39,804 nt of DNA, taken from contig CAIJVU010000064.1 of NCBI GenBank assembly GCA_903824185.1, positions 1 to 39,804 of the forward strand, in the 5' to 3' direction. A model generated the notes under the pieces. That model saw nothing but the letters and a program-made list of their open reading frames with translations. It had not been told where the DNA came from and made no database searches. This DNA is from an uncultured Hyphomicrobiales bacterium. GTDB taxonomy: Bacteria; Pseudomonadota; Alphaproteobacteria; Rhizobiales; Beijerinckiaceae. This document shows positions 1-7,878 of the stretch, one piece after another (within the stretch, counting starts at the first letter, position 1; the number at the start of each line of letters is the position of its first letter). A program made the position numbers and the translations under genes.

Positions 1-82
1 TGCCAACCGTAATCACGCTGACTCCACCAGCCAGCATCCGCATGGCCTGACGAAAATCGATGAGATCGCATGGCTGGCTCAT
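1..82 (-). CDS. Flavin reductase-like FMN-binding protein, N-terminal part (runs off the window)
   Basis: Only the first 27 codons are in the window, and the gene continues past base 1. The translation starts MSQPCDLIDFRQAMRMLAGG and continues VSVITVG. This resembles the N-terminus of the flavin reductase/RutF/HpaC family, where an F-R-x-A-M-R-x-L-A-x-G-V-x-V-I-T-V segment opens the split-barrel FMN-binding domain. Family members use NAD(P)H to reduce free flavin for a partner monooxygenase. The ATG overlaps the TGA of the upstream ssuB-like relic as ATGA, so the two were once translationally coupled. Pairing with an Ssu-type ABC gene suggests a sulfonate or related two-component monooxygenase locus. 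The substrate is inferred, and the short fragment limits certainty. Confidence 0.7.
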   Translation of the reverse strand, partial: MSQPCDLIDFRQAMRMLAGGVSVITVG

Positions 83-351
83 ATGACATATTCCACGGGT
101 TGATGGTTCGTGTGCAGCAAGGCGGCTAGCAACCGTTCTTCAAGGTTTACAAAAGGAACGGATGAACGCTTGCGCGGACGCGGAAAGGGGACTTTGAAAT
201 CCAGTGCAATTTCGCCTTGTTCGATCAGCACGACACGATCAGCCAAGGTCAGGGCTTCGACAACATCATGCGTGACCAGCAAGGCGGTAAAGCCCTCTTC
301 CAACCAGACGCGTTCAAGCAATTGCTGCATCTCAAGACACTCTAGCCATTT
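79..351 (-). pseudogene. 5'-truncated relic of an SsuB-type ABC transporter ATPase
   Basis: The reading frame encodes only the last part of an ABC ATPase of the nitrate/sulfonate/taurine family. It contains the switch-region stretch LLVTHDV, then ALADRV-like and VLIEQGEI segments, and a family-typical proline/arginine-rich tail (VPFPRPRKR). Walker A, the Q-loop, the ABC signature and Walker B are all missing. Homology seems to continue a few codons upstream of the first ATG (328-330), through Leu-Glu, and then an in-frame TGA at 352-354 closes the frame. About 90 residues remain where an intact member has about 250, so it cannot be a working ATPase. The missing part is not in the adjacent 300 bases, which suggests a deletion rather than a point mutation. 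A sequencing or assembly artefact cannot be excluded. Confidence 0.75.
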
Positions 352-354
352 TCA

Positions 355-605
355 AAAAACCGTTATGGGTCAAGACTACAATTCTGGTCCCATAAGCACC
401 CGAAATAGAAAACTCTGTCAGGCCAATCGCGATCCATCATGTTTGTGCAATCACATTCGTGAATAGTCGAGATAGCGACCTTGCTTTGACGCTTTAAAAA
501 GCCCTGATTAATAATTAGGCAGCGATTCATTTGGCGCTCATAAAATAGCAAATGCGCTTAATATTTAAGCAAACAAAGATAGTCATTAAAGAGAAAATCT
601 CAATA
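355..605. other. AT-rich gap upstream of the urt promoter; no gene seen
   Basis: This stretch between the ssuB relic and the urtA promoter holds no convincing coding sequence; the short frames crossing it show no family resemblance. It is more AT-rich than its neighbours, especially from about 500 on. A TCAC-N4-GTGA palindrome lies at 451-462, about 190 bases before the predicted urtA transcription start. That is a reasonable distance for an enhancer-binding protein, but the match to an NtrC site is poor and I do not call it one. Confidence 0.5.
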
Positions 606-618
606 AATCAATGATTTG
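606..618 (+). promoter_or_regulatory. IHF-like binding site beside the sigma-54 promoter
   Basis: AATCAATGATTTG fits every position of the IHF consensus WATCAANNNNTTR. It is centred about 40 bases upstream of the predicted start at 651. IHF commonly bends DNA between a bound enhancer protein and sigma-54 polymerase, so the position makes sense. The region is AT-rich, so a chance match is possible. Confidence 0.4.
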
Positions 619-623
619 CCGCT

Positions 624-640
624 TTGGCATGGACGTTGCG
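624..640 (+). promoter_or_regulatory. Sigma-54 (RpoN) promoter of the urt-ure operon
   Basis: TTGGCATGGACGTTGCG matches the -24/-12 consensus (TTGGCACG-N4-TTGC) with the invariant GG (626-627) and GC (638-639) exactly ten bases apart. The predicted transcription start is near 651. This leaves a leader of about 30 bases that contains the GGAG ribosome site (669-672) of urtA. Sigma-54 dependence fits control by NtrC or a similar activator during nitrogen limitation, as in many urea transport operons. No clear NtrC palindrome was found upstream. Confidence 0.8.
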
Positions 641-681
641 TTAGCCTTTGCAGTGCAACACCAAACCTGGAGATGGTTTTC

Positions 682-1968
682 ATGAGTCCTTTGAAATCAC
701 TTTTAGCAGCAACTGTAGCGGGTGGTCTGACGCTCGCCTCTTTTGCGGCACATGCGCAAGACACGATCAAAGTGGGTGTCTTGCACTCGCTTTCCGGCAC
801 GATGGCAATCAGTGAAACCACCTTGAAAGATGTCATGTTGATGCTCATTGAAGAGCAGAACAAAAAGGGTGGATTGCTCGGCAAAAAGCTGGAACCCGTC
901 GTGGTTGATCCTGCTTCCAACTGGCCATTATTTGCTGAAAAAGCCCGCGAACTTTTGACCAAGGACAAAGTAGCCGCGACCTTTGGTTGCTGGACATCGG
1001 TATCGCGCAAGTCTGTGCTGCCTGTCTTCGAAGAATTGAACGGTGTATTGTTCTACCCTGTGCAATATGAGGGTGAAGAATCATCCAAGAATATCTTCTA
1101 CACCGGCGCTGCTCCCAACCAGCAGGCTATTCCGGCTGTTGATTACTTGATGGAAAATGAAAAAGTTCAGCGTTGGGTTTTGGCAGGCACGGATTATGTT
1201 TATCCGCGCACCACCAACAAAATCCTTGAGGCCTATTTGAAGGCCAAAGGCGTGAAGCAAGAAGATATCCTGATCAATTATACGCCCTTCGGTCATTCCG
1301 ATTGGCAGACCATTGTGTCTGATATCAAAAAATTCGGTACAGCGGGTAAAAAGACAGCGGTGGTCTCCACCATCAATGGTGATGCCAATGTCCCCTTCTA
1401 TAAAGAGTTGGGCAATCAGGGCGTGAAAGCAACCGATATTCCTGTTGTGGCCTTCTCGGTGGGTGAAGAAGAACTGGCTGGTATTGATACCAAGCCTTTG
1501 GTTGGCCATTTGGCGGCATGGAACTATTTCCAATCCGTTGAAAATGCCGACAACAAGGCTTTTATTGAAAAGTGGAAAGCCTATACCAAGAACCCGAAGC
1601 GTGTGACCAATGATCCGATGGAAGCGCATGTGATCGGTTTCAACATGTGGGTGAAGGCTGTTGAAAAAGCCGGCAGCACAGATCCTTCAAAAGTGATCGA
1701 TGCTCTGGTTGGTGTGTCGGTACCGAATTTGACGGGTGGTTATTCAACCATGATGCCAAACCATCACATCACAAAGCCCGTCTTGATTGGTGAAGTGAAA
1801 GCCGATGGTCAGTTTTCGATCGTATCGCAAACGGCAGGCACAGTGGTGGCCAATGAATGGTCGCCCTATCTGGAAGGTTCAAAAGACCTGATTGCAGATT
1901 GGCGCGCGCCTCTCTCATGCGGTAACTTCAATGTGAAGACCGGCAAATGTGGTGGTGCTGCTAAGTAA
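682..1968 (+). CDS. urtA: Urea ABC transporter, substrate-binding protein UrtA
   Basis: This is the periplasmic receptor of the UrtABCDE high-affinity urea importer, 428 residues long. An N-terminal signal peptide of about 26 residues ends AHA-QD. The mature part opens with TIKVGVLHSLSGTMAISE, typical of UrtA, and contains the family-specific FGCWTSVSRKSVLPVFEE and LFYPVQYEGEESS stretches. The start is placed at the ATG at 682, nine bases after GGAG. An in-frame ATG at 616 lies upstream of the sigma-54 promoter, and the ATG at 673 touches the ribosome site, so both are unlikely. It is the first gene of the urt-ure operon, followed after 184 bases, with a hairpin in between, by urtB. The hairpin may help keep receptor mRNA more abundant than permease mRNA. 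Confidence 0.95.
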   Translation: MSPLKSLLAATVAGGLTLASFAAHAQDTIKVGVLHSLSGTMAISETTLKDVMLMLIEEQNKKGGLLGKKLEPVVVDPASNWPLFAEKARELLTKDKVAATFGCWTSVSRKSVLPVFEELNGVLFYPVQYEGEESSKNIFYTGAAPNQQAIPAVDYLMENEKVQRWVLAGTDYVYPRTTNKILEAYLKAKGVKQEDILINYTPFGHSDWQTIVSDIKKFGTAGKKTAVVSTINGDANVPFYKELGNQGVKATDIPVVAFSVGEEELAGIDTKPLVGHLAAWNYFQSVENADNKAFIEKWKAYTKNPKRVTNDPMEAHVIGFNMWVKAVEKAGSTDPSKVIDALVGVSVPNLTGGYSTMMPNHHITKPVLIGEVKADGQFSIVSQTAGTVVANEWSPYLEGSKDLIADWRAPLSCGNFNVKTGKCGGAAK

Positions 1969-2052
1969 AAACCACCCAGCGCATGTCGAGCGCGATGCTT
2001 CCCAATCTTCTGTCGATCTGATTTGGGGTCTGGCCGGTAAAAGAAGGGAAAA

Positions 2053-2090
2053 CGGGATCGGGGTTTGGTTCACCACCAGCCCCGATCCTG
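2053..2090 (+). promoter_or_regulatory. Stable hairpin between urtA and urtB
   Basis: GGATCGGGG (2055-2063) pairs with CCCCGATCC (2080-2088), and the flanking bases extend the stem with a C-G and a G-T pair. The 16-base loop can form a small GGT/ACC pairing. No T-run follows, so it is not a classical terminator. A stem just after a binding-protein gene usually protects the upstream mRNA or causes partial termination, which would give more UrtA than UrtB. That role is inferred. Confidence 0.6.
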
Positions 2091-2152
2091 ATTAAAAGTA
2101 ACAAAGCTTCTGAGAAGATCTTGGTTATACAAGGCGAAAGGACAGCGTCATC

Positions 2153-3751
2153 ATGCGTCGCATTTGCTATAAAGGCCTGATGGCTGTTTTGGGACTTTAT
2201 GTCCTGCTAGTTCAAGCCGTGCAGGCCGCAGGATATGATGAGGCGCTGGCTAAATTTACGTCCGACCAATTCCCGCAAATTGAACAAGGCATTCTGGATC
2301 TCGCTGCGATCGGCTCTCCTGAAGCCGCCCGCTTGCTGGAAGCATTGAATGACGGTCGACTCTTTTTTACCGCTGGAAAGCAGGTTGTCTTTAAAGAAGG
2401 CAATGGGGTTATCGACGGATTGACGGCCGCAAAACTAGATCCGGCACCTGACAATCTCAAAACTGTTCGCATGAATAATCGTGTCCGCCGGACATTGGAA
2501 TCCGCTCTGGGAACATTGAGTCTGGTGGCGGTTGATCCTGTAAAAAGGCGCGCTGCCGCAGAAGCAGTCTTCAAAGCACGAGATCCGCAAGCGCTCCCTC
2601 TTCTTGAAACGGCGATACAAAAAGAAAAAGACACAGCCATCAAAAATGTGATGGAGCGGGCGCGGGCTGCGATTCTTGTTGCTGATAGCAAAGCATCGGA
2701 GTTGGCTCGCCTTGGCGCGGTGGAAACATTGGCGGAACGGGGTGATCAGGAAGTGATGTCCTTGCTTGCCAGCGTGCGGCCGCAAGCCCCCGCCAATTTG
2801 GTGCAATCCATTGATGCCGCGATCAAAGTGATTGAACGCCGCCTGTCTTTACTCTCGGCCTTTCAAAACGCGATTTATGGTCTGTCCTTGGGATCGGTTT
2901 TATTGCTGGCTGCCATTGGTTTGGCCATTACCTTTGGCGTCATGGGCATCATCAATATGGCGCATGGCGAAATGGTGATGCTGGGCGCTTACACGACGTT
3001 TTTGGTGCAAGAAGTTATCCGCGCCAAATATCCCGCACTGTTTGACTGGTCCTTGATGATTGCCTTGCCCTTGGCCTTTCTGGTGTCGGCGCTGTTTGGA
3101 GTGATGATCGAGCGGTCCATCTTAAGGTTTTTATATGGCCGCCCTCTGGAAACCTTGCTGGCCACATGGGGTGTTTCTCTGGTTCTTCAACAAGGTGTGC
3201 GGACTTTGTTCGGGCCCACCAATAGGGAGGTTGGCGCACCGGCTTTCATGTCTGGCTCGGTTGATCTTTGGGGTCTGACAATCACATCCGGACGGTTGTG
3301 GATTATTGTTTTCAGCATGCTGGTTTTTTTCGCACTCTTATTATTGATGCGGGCCACATCATTTGGCTTGAAAATGCGTGCAGTGACGCAAAACCGCCGG
3401 ATGGCAGCTGCCATGGGTATTCCGACACCAATCATCGATCAAATGACATTTGCATTGGGGTCAGGGATTGCGGGCATTGCCGGTGTGGCCTTGTCACAAA
3501 TTGACAATGTGTCACCCAATTTGGGTCAGGGCTATATCATCGATAGTTTTATGGTCGTGGTCTTTGGTGGCGTAGGAAATTTATGGGGCACATTGGTTGG
3601 CGCTTTGACCTTGGGCGTTGCCAATAAATTCTTGGAGCCTTTGGCGGGAGCGGTGTTAGGTAAAATTGTCATGTTGGTCTTCATCATTTTGTTTATTCAA
3701 AAGCGTCCAAGGGGATTATTCGCCCTTAAAGGCCGCTCGGTGGAGGGCTAA
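2153..3751 (+). CDS. urtB: Urea ABC transporter, permease subunit UrtB
   Basis: One of the two membrane subunits of the urea importer, 532 residues long. A signal-like hydrophobic segment (about residues 8-26) precedes an alanine- and leucine-rich helical periplasmic domain (about 27-235). The LivH-type permease domain starts at about 237 with FQNAIYGLSLGSVLLLAAIG and includes the typical GVMGIINMAHGEMVMLGAY. This long N-terminal domain distinguishes UrtB from ordinary LivH, which is about 300 residues. AAAGGA precedes the ATG. The stop is three bases before the urtC start. Confidence 0.95.
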   Translation: MRRICYKGLMAVLGLYVLLVQAVQAAGYDEALAKFTSDQFPQIEQGILDLAAIGSPEAARLLEALNDGRLFFTAGKQVVFKEGNGVIDGLTAAKLDPAPDNLKTVRMNNRVRRTLESALGTLSLVAVDPVKRRAAAEAVFKARDPQALPLLETAIQKEKDTAIKNVMERARAAILVADSKASELARLGAVETLAERGDQEVMSLLASVRPQAPANLVQSIDAAIKVIERRLSLLSAFQNAIYGLSLGSVLLLAAIGLAITFGVMGIINMAHGEMVMLGAYTTFLVQEVIRAKYPALFDWSLMIALPLAFLVSALFGVMIERSILRFLYGRPLETLLATWGVSLVLQQGVRTLFGPTNREVGAPAFMSGSVDLWGLTITSGRLWIIVFSMLVFFALLLLMRATSFGLKMRAVTQNRRMAAAMGIPTPIIDQMTFALGSGIAGIAGVALSQIDNVSPNLGQGYIIDSFMVVVFGGVGNLWGTLVGALTLGVANKFLEPLAGAVLGKIVMLVFIILFIQKRPRGLFALKGRSVEG

Positions 3752-3754
3752 GCC

Positions 3755-4876
3755 ATGTCCTTTTCATTCTTGCAAAAAGACCGTCTCGCGATTGTGTTTA
3801 TGGCAATCTTGGCAGGCTTTGGCGTCATCGTCCCTTTATTGAATTTGTTGATGCCCGAGGGATCTTTCTTCCATATCCCAACCTATGCTGTGTCCTTACT
3901 TGGCAAATATATATGCTTTGCGATTTTGGCACTCTCTCTTGATCTCGTATGGGGATTTTGCGGTATTTTGTCGCTGGGGCACGGGGCATTTTTCGCACTG
4001 GGTGGTTATGCCATGGGCATGTATCTGATGCGCCAGATCGGCGCGCGCGGTGTCTATGCCAATCCGGTCTTGCCGGATTTTATGGTCTTTCTTAATATGA
4101 AAGAACTACCTTTGCCGTGGTATGGTTTTTCGTCCTTCAGCTATGCCATGCTGATGGTCTTTCTGGTCCCCGGACTTCTGGCTTTTGTTTTTGGCTGGTT
4201 TGCGTTCCGTTCGCGTGTTTCGGGTGTATATTTGTCGATTATCACGCAAGCCATGACCTTTGCCATGATGCTGGCTTTTTTCCGCAACGATATGGGGTTT
4301 GGCGGCAATAACGGTTTAACGGATTTCAAAGATATTCTGGGTTTCAGTGTGCAGGCCAGCGGTACGCGCCTGACACTTTACATGCTCTCCATCTTGGCCT
4401 TGGGGGGATGCTATTTGGTTGCGCGCATGATGGTGCAGTCTGCCTATGGGCGCGTGCTGATCGCCATTCGTGATGCGGAAAGTCGCACCCGCTTTCTGGG
4501 GTATCGGGTCGAGCACTTCAAAGTGCTTGCCTTTACAGTTTCGGCCTGTATGGCAGGACTTGCGGGGGCACTTTATGTGCCGCAGGTGGGGATCATCAAT
4601 CCATCCGAATTCGCGCCGGGCAATTCCATCGAGGCAGTGATTTGGGTGGCCGTTGGGGGCCGCGGTACGTTGGTCGGGCCGGTTCTGGGAGCGGTGCTTG
4701 TTAATTTTGCCAAGACATGGCTCACAGGTGCTTTGGCTGAATTTTGGTTATTTGCTTTGGGCGCTTTGTTTATCGGGGTCACCTTGTTTTTACCCAAGGG
4801 CATCATCGGCACTCTGAGTGAGAAATTTTCAAAACCCAAAGCAGAGGCGGATGTCGCAGAGGAGGTGCGGTCATGA
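3755..4876 (+). CDS. urtC: Urea ABC transporter, permease subunit UrtC
   Basis: The second membrane subunit of the urea importer, 373 residues, of LivM type. About ten hydrophobic segments are visible. The conserved LDLVWGFCGILSLGHGAFFALGGY stretch is split over about residues 61-84, and the EAA-like loop is followed by the VWVAVGGRGTLVGPVLGA motif near residue 295. GGAGGG (3742-3747) lies eight bases before the ATG. The end overlaps the urtD start as ATGA, which indicates translational coupling. Confidence 0.95.
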   Translation: MSFSFLQKDRLAIVFMAILAGFGVIVPLLNLLMPEGSFFHIPTYAVSLLGKYICFAILALSLDLVWGFCGILSLGHGAFFALGGYAMGMYLMRQIGARGVYANPVLPDFMVFLNMKELPLPWYGFSSFSYAMLMVFLVPGLLAFVFGWFAFRSRVSGVYLSIITQAMTFAMMLAFFRNDMGFGGNNGLTDFKDILGFSVQASGTRLTLYMLSILALGGCYLVARMMVQSAYGRVLIAIRDAESRTRFLGYRVEHFKVLAFTVSACMAGLAGALYVPQVGIINPSEFAPGNSIEAVIWVAVGGRGTLVGPVLGAVLVNFAKTWLTGALAEFWLFALGALFIGVTLFLPKGIIGTLSEKFSKPKAEADVAEEVRS

Positions 4877-5637
4877 ACCATATGGCACCGGCAGAACTGA
4901 CACAGGCATTGTTATATATGGATGGTGTCTGTGTGTCCTTTGACGGCTTTCGGGCTTTGAATACATTGTCTTTGGTCATCGGTCCTGGTGAGATGCGGGC
5001 AATTATTGGTCCTAATGGCGCAGGTAAGACAACCATGATGGATGTCATGACCGGTAAGACACGACCAGATACCGGCGTTGTTTTATATGAAGGAAAAATC
5101 GATCTGACCACTTTGGATGAAGCCTCCATTGCAGAGCTCGGTATCGGTCGCAAATTTCAAAAACCAACAGTTTTTGAAAGCCAGACTGTTTTTGATAATA
5201 TTTTGCTGGCAATGGCTGGCCCACGCACGGCCTTTTCCTGTTTATGGGGGTGGCGCAATCACGTGGATCATGCGGAAATTCATCATATTCTCGAAACGGT
5301 CGGCCTGATTGGTCATCGTGATCGATTGGCAGCCAATTTATCGCATGGCCAGAAGCAATGGCTTGAGATTGGCATGTTGTTGGCTCAAGATCCTAAACTT
5401 CTTTTGGTTGATGAACCCGTTGCCGGTATGACGGATGCGGAAACTGAGCAAACAGCACAACTCCTCAAATCGATTGCCCGCGATCATGCGGTGATTGTTG
5501 TCGAGCATGATATGGCCTTTGTGCGGGCGCTGGAGTGCCGTGTCACCTGTTTGCATGAAGGGTCGGTGCTGGCTGAGGGGCATATTGATGCTGTATCGCG
5601 TGATGAGCGCGTGATTGAAGTTTATTTGGGGCGTTGA
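4873..5637 (+). CDS. urtD: Urea ABC transporter, ATP-binding protein UrtD
   Basis: A LivG-type cytoplasmic ATPase of the urea importer, 254 residues. Walker A is GPNGAGKTT near residue 42, the signature is LSHGQKQWLEIG, Walker B is LLLVDEP, and the switch histidine is in VVEHDM. LSHGQ instead of LSGGQ is common in UrtD proteins. A strong GAGGAGG ribosome site lies inside the end of urtC, and the ATG overlaps the urtC stop. The urtE start follows one base after the stop. Confidence 0.95.
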   Translation: MNHMAPAELTQALLYMDGVCVSFDGFRALNTLSLVIGPGEMRAIIGPNGAGKTTMMDVMTGKTRPDTGVVLYEGKIDLTTLDEASIAELGIGRKFQKPTVFESQTVFDNILLAMAGPRTAFSCLWGWRNHVDHAEIHHILETVGLIGHRDRLAANLSHGQKQWLEIGMLLAQDPKLLLVDEPVAGMTDAETEQTAQLLKSIARDHAVIVVEHDMAFVRALECRVTCLHEGSVLAEGHIDAVSRDERVIEVYLGR

Positions 5638-5638
5638 T

Positions 5639-6340
5639 ATGGTAGCCTTACACGTCAAAGAGATCGATCTTTATTACGGGGCGGCCCAAGCTTTGCGGGG
5701 TGTGTCCATGCAGGCCGAGGCTGGCCGGGTCACAAGTGTGCTTGGGCGCAATGGTGTGGGCAAAACGTCTTTAATGCGCGCCATTGTTGGGCAGGCCTCT
5801 GTGAAACAGGGCAGCATTACGCTTGCCGGTGAAATCATTGATCAATTGCCTGGGTATGAGCGAGCCCGCCGCGGGATCGGCTTTGTGCCGCAAGGGCGTG
5901 AAATTTTTCCTCTTCTGACGGTTAGAGAAAATTTGGAGACAGGCTTTTCGCCCTTGCCACGGTCAGAGCGGTTTATTCCGGACGATGTCTTTGATCTTTT
6001 TCCGGTTCTGAAATCCATGTTGCATCGCCGTGGTGGTGATTTGTCCGGCGGGCAGCAGCAGCAATTGGCCATTGGACGGGCTTTGGTGATGCGTCCGAAA
6101 GTTCTTGTTCTGGACGAGCCAACAGAGGGAATTCAGCCTTCCATCATCAAAGACATTGGGCGTGCGATTGAATATTTGAAGAATCGCGGTGATATGGCCA
6201 TTGTTTTGGTAGAACAATATTTCGAATTTGCGCGTGATCTGTGTGACGACTATATTGTTCTCGATCGGGGACACGTTGTCTTGGCAGGCGCAAAAGCAGA
6301 AATGAACGAAGTTGATGTTAGACGCCATCTCTCTGTCTGA
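5639..6340 (+). CDS. urtE: Urea ABC transporter, ATP-binding protein UrtE
   Basis: A LivF-type ATPase, 233 residues, that pairs with UrtD to drive urea import. Walker A is GRNGVGKTS, the signature is LSGGQQQQLAIG, and Walker B is VLVLDEPTEG. The UrtE-typical IDLYYGAAQALRGVS is near the N-terminus. The start is set at the ATG at 5639, one base after the urtD stop, which gives the usual family length. An upstream in-frame start at 5615 would add eight residues with no homology. The last 26 bases overlap ureD. Confidence 0.95.
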   Translation: MVALHVKEIDLYYGAAQALRGVSMQAEAGRVTSVLGRNGVGKTSLMRAIVGQASVKQGSITLAGEIIDQLPGYERARRGIGFVPQGREIFPLLTVRENLETGFSPLPRSERFIPDDVFDLFPVLKSMLHRRGGDLSGGQQQQLAIGRALVMRPKVLVLDEPTEGIQPSIIKDIGRAIEYLKNRGDMAIVLVEQYFEFARDLCDDYIVLDRGHVVLAGAKAEMNEVDVRRHLSV

Positions 6341-7172
6341 CCTGTCCTCTTCCGGTGTTGCTGTACCGGCTTTGCCGTCTTATATCCGTGCCCGTGGTAA
6401 CCTCTCATTACGATTGAAAAAAGGCCCGCACAAAAGCGCTATTGTCGACTTGCGTGAGGCCGGCGGCTATCGGTTGAAATTTCCTCGTGCCGAACAATGC
6501 GAAGCCATGATTGTAAATACGGGTGGCGGATTGGCGGGGGGTGATCAGCTTCATTTTGATCTTGCCTTGGAGGAAGGGGCAACTGCTGTCATCAGCACCC
6601 AATCGGCTGAAAAAATTTATCGTGCAGAGTCTGATGCCTCTGAAGTCAATCTGGATTTCACTTTGGCACCCCAAGCTCATTTATATTGGTTGCCACAGGA
6701 AAGTATTGTGTTCGATGGCGCATATTTGCGCCGCAAGATGCAGCTCAACCTCTCATCTAGGGCTTGTTTTGCTGCGTTTGAAGGATTTGTCTTTGGTCGT
6801 CAGGCTATGGGCGAAACGGTGCAGGATGCCCATATCGAGGATGATTGGATGATCCGGCGCGAGGGCCGTTTGATTTTTGCCGAACGCTTGCGCTTGTCCG
6901 GTGATCTTGCCGATCAGTTGACAAGACCGGCCTTGGGTCATGGGGCAAGGGTGGCTGCAACCTTTCTTTACGTCGCCCCAGATGCCGAGAGCAGGCTCGA
7001 GGAGGCACGGCGTCTGCTTGATGACTATCAGGGCATTTGGGGCGCCAGTGCTTGGAACGGTCTTTTAACAATCCGTTTTCTAGACAGCGAGCCTGCGCGG
7101 TTGCGGCGACAGGCCATTGTGTTTTTGCAAACGTTTTTGGGATTCGCATTGCCACGTGTCTGGCAGTGCTGA
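6315..7172 (+). CDS. ureD: Urease accessory protein UreD
   Basis: A urease maturation chaperone, 285 residues. It binds the apo-urease and, with UreF and UreG, forms the complex that inserts nickel. The family features are VNTGGGLAGGDQL near residue 75, the TQSAEKIYR segment, WLPQESIVFDGA near 125, and FEGFVFGRQAMGE. The ATG at 6315 lies within the end of urtE (26-base overlap), so transport and urease genes are physically coupled. A TTG three bases earlier is in frame but less likely. Confidence 0.93.
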   Translation: MLDAISLSDLSSSGVAVPALPSYIRARGNLSLRLKKGPHKSAIVDLREAGGYRLKFPRAEQCEAMIVNTGGGLAGGDQLHFDLALEEGATAVISTQSAEKIYRAESDASEVNLDFTLAPQAHLYWLPQESIVFDGAYLRRKMQLNLSSRACFAAFEGFVFGRQAMGETVQDAHIEDDWMIRREGRLIFAERLRLSGDLADQLTRPALGHGARVAATFLYVAPDAESRLEEARRLLDDYQGIWGASAWNGLLTIRFLDSEPARLRRQAIVFLQTFLGFALPRVWQC

Positions 7173-7201
7173 GTGTAGGGATAGACGGGGGATAGGCCAT
7201 C

Positions 7202-7822
7202 ATGCAATTGACACCACGCGAAAAAGACAAGTTGTTGATCTCCATGGCTGCAATGGTGGCGCGCCGCCGTTTGGAGCGTGGCGTGAAATTGAACTATCCG
7301 GAAGCCATCGCCCTGATCACTGATTTTGTTGTCGAAGGCGCACGTGATGGGCGGACGGTTTCAGAGCTGATGCAAGCGGGTGCGCATGTCATTTCAGCGG
7401 ATCAGGTGATGGCTGGTGTGGCGGAAATGATCCATGATGTGCAGGTGGAAGCAACTTTTCCGGATGGCACAAAACTCGTCACCGTTCATGAGCCCATCCG
7501 TGGGGCTGCCCATGCGGTGATCCCCGGTGAGGTGCTTACAGAACCGGGCGAGATCATTATGAACAGTGGACGTGAAACGATCACCCTGACAGTGGCCAAT
7601 ACGGGCGATCGTCCGATACAGGTCGGCAGCCATTACCACTTTGCCGAAACCAATGCGGCGCTGTCTTTTGATCGCCAAAAAGCCCGCGGCATGCGGCTTG
7701 ATATTCCTGCAGGCACTGCGGTGCGTTTTGAGCCGGGCCAGACGCGGGATGTGCAATTGGTTGCCTTTGAGGGAGATCGCATGGTTTACGGGTTCCAGCA
7801 GCAGATCATGGGCGCGCTCTAA
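7202..7822 (+). CDS. ureAB: Fused urease gamma-beta subunit (UreA-UreB)
   Basis: A single 206-residue chain carries both small structural subunits of urease. Residues 1 to about 99 are the gamma subunit ([13 protein letters not shown] start, [14 protein letters not shown], and [15 protein letters not shown] at its end). Residues from about 103 are the beta subunit (HAVIPGE, then [13 protein letters not shown] and [12 protein letters not shown]). The two join with no separate start codon or spacer. The same fusion exists in Helicobacter, where the product is called UreA; most bacteria have separate genes. The reading frame is open throughout, so this is a true fusion and not a frameshift. ureC follows after 56 bases. 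Confidence 0.93.
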   Translation: MQLTPREKDKLLISMAAMVARRRLERGVKLNYPEAIALITDFVVEGARDGRTVSELMQAGAHVISADQVMAGVAEMIHDVQVEATFPDGTKLVTVHEPIRGAAHAVIPGEVLTEPGEIIMNSGRETITLTVANTGDRPIQVGSHYHFAETNAALSFDRQKARGMRLDIPAGTAVRFEPGQTRDVQLVAFEGDRMVYGFQQQIMGAL

Positions 7823-7878
7823 AGATTGATCTTTATGGGTTGTATTGGAATTATCATAATTGATTGAGGGCTTGTGCC

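Noticed and set aside
451-462. TCAC-N4-GTGA palindrome as an NtrC site
   Set aside because: Distance to the promoter is suitable, but the sequence does not fit the TGCAC-type NtrC consensus.
363-551. 62-codon minus-strand frame upstream of the urea promoter
   Set aside because: No ribosome site or recognisable motif, in AT-rich regulatory DNA.
616-681. N-terminal extension of urtA starting at ATG 616
   Set aside because: The extension lies across the sigma-54 promoter, lacks a ribosome site and would bury the signal peptide behind 22 unrelated residues.
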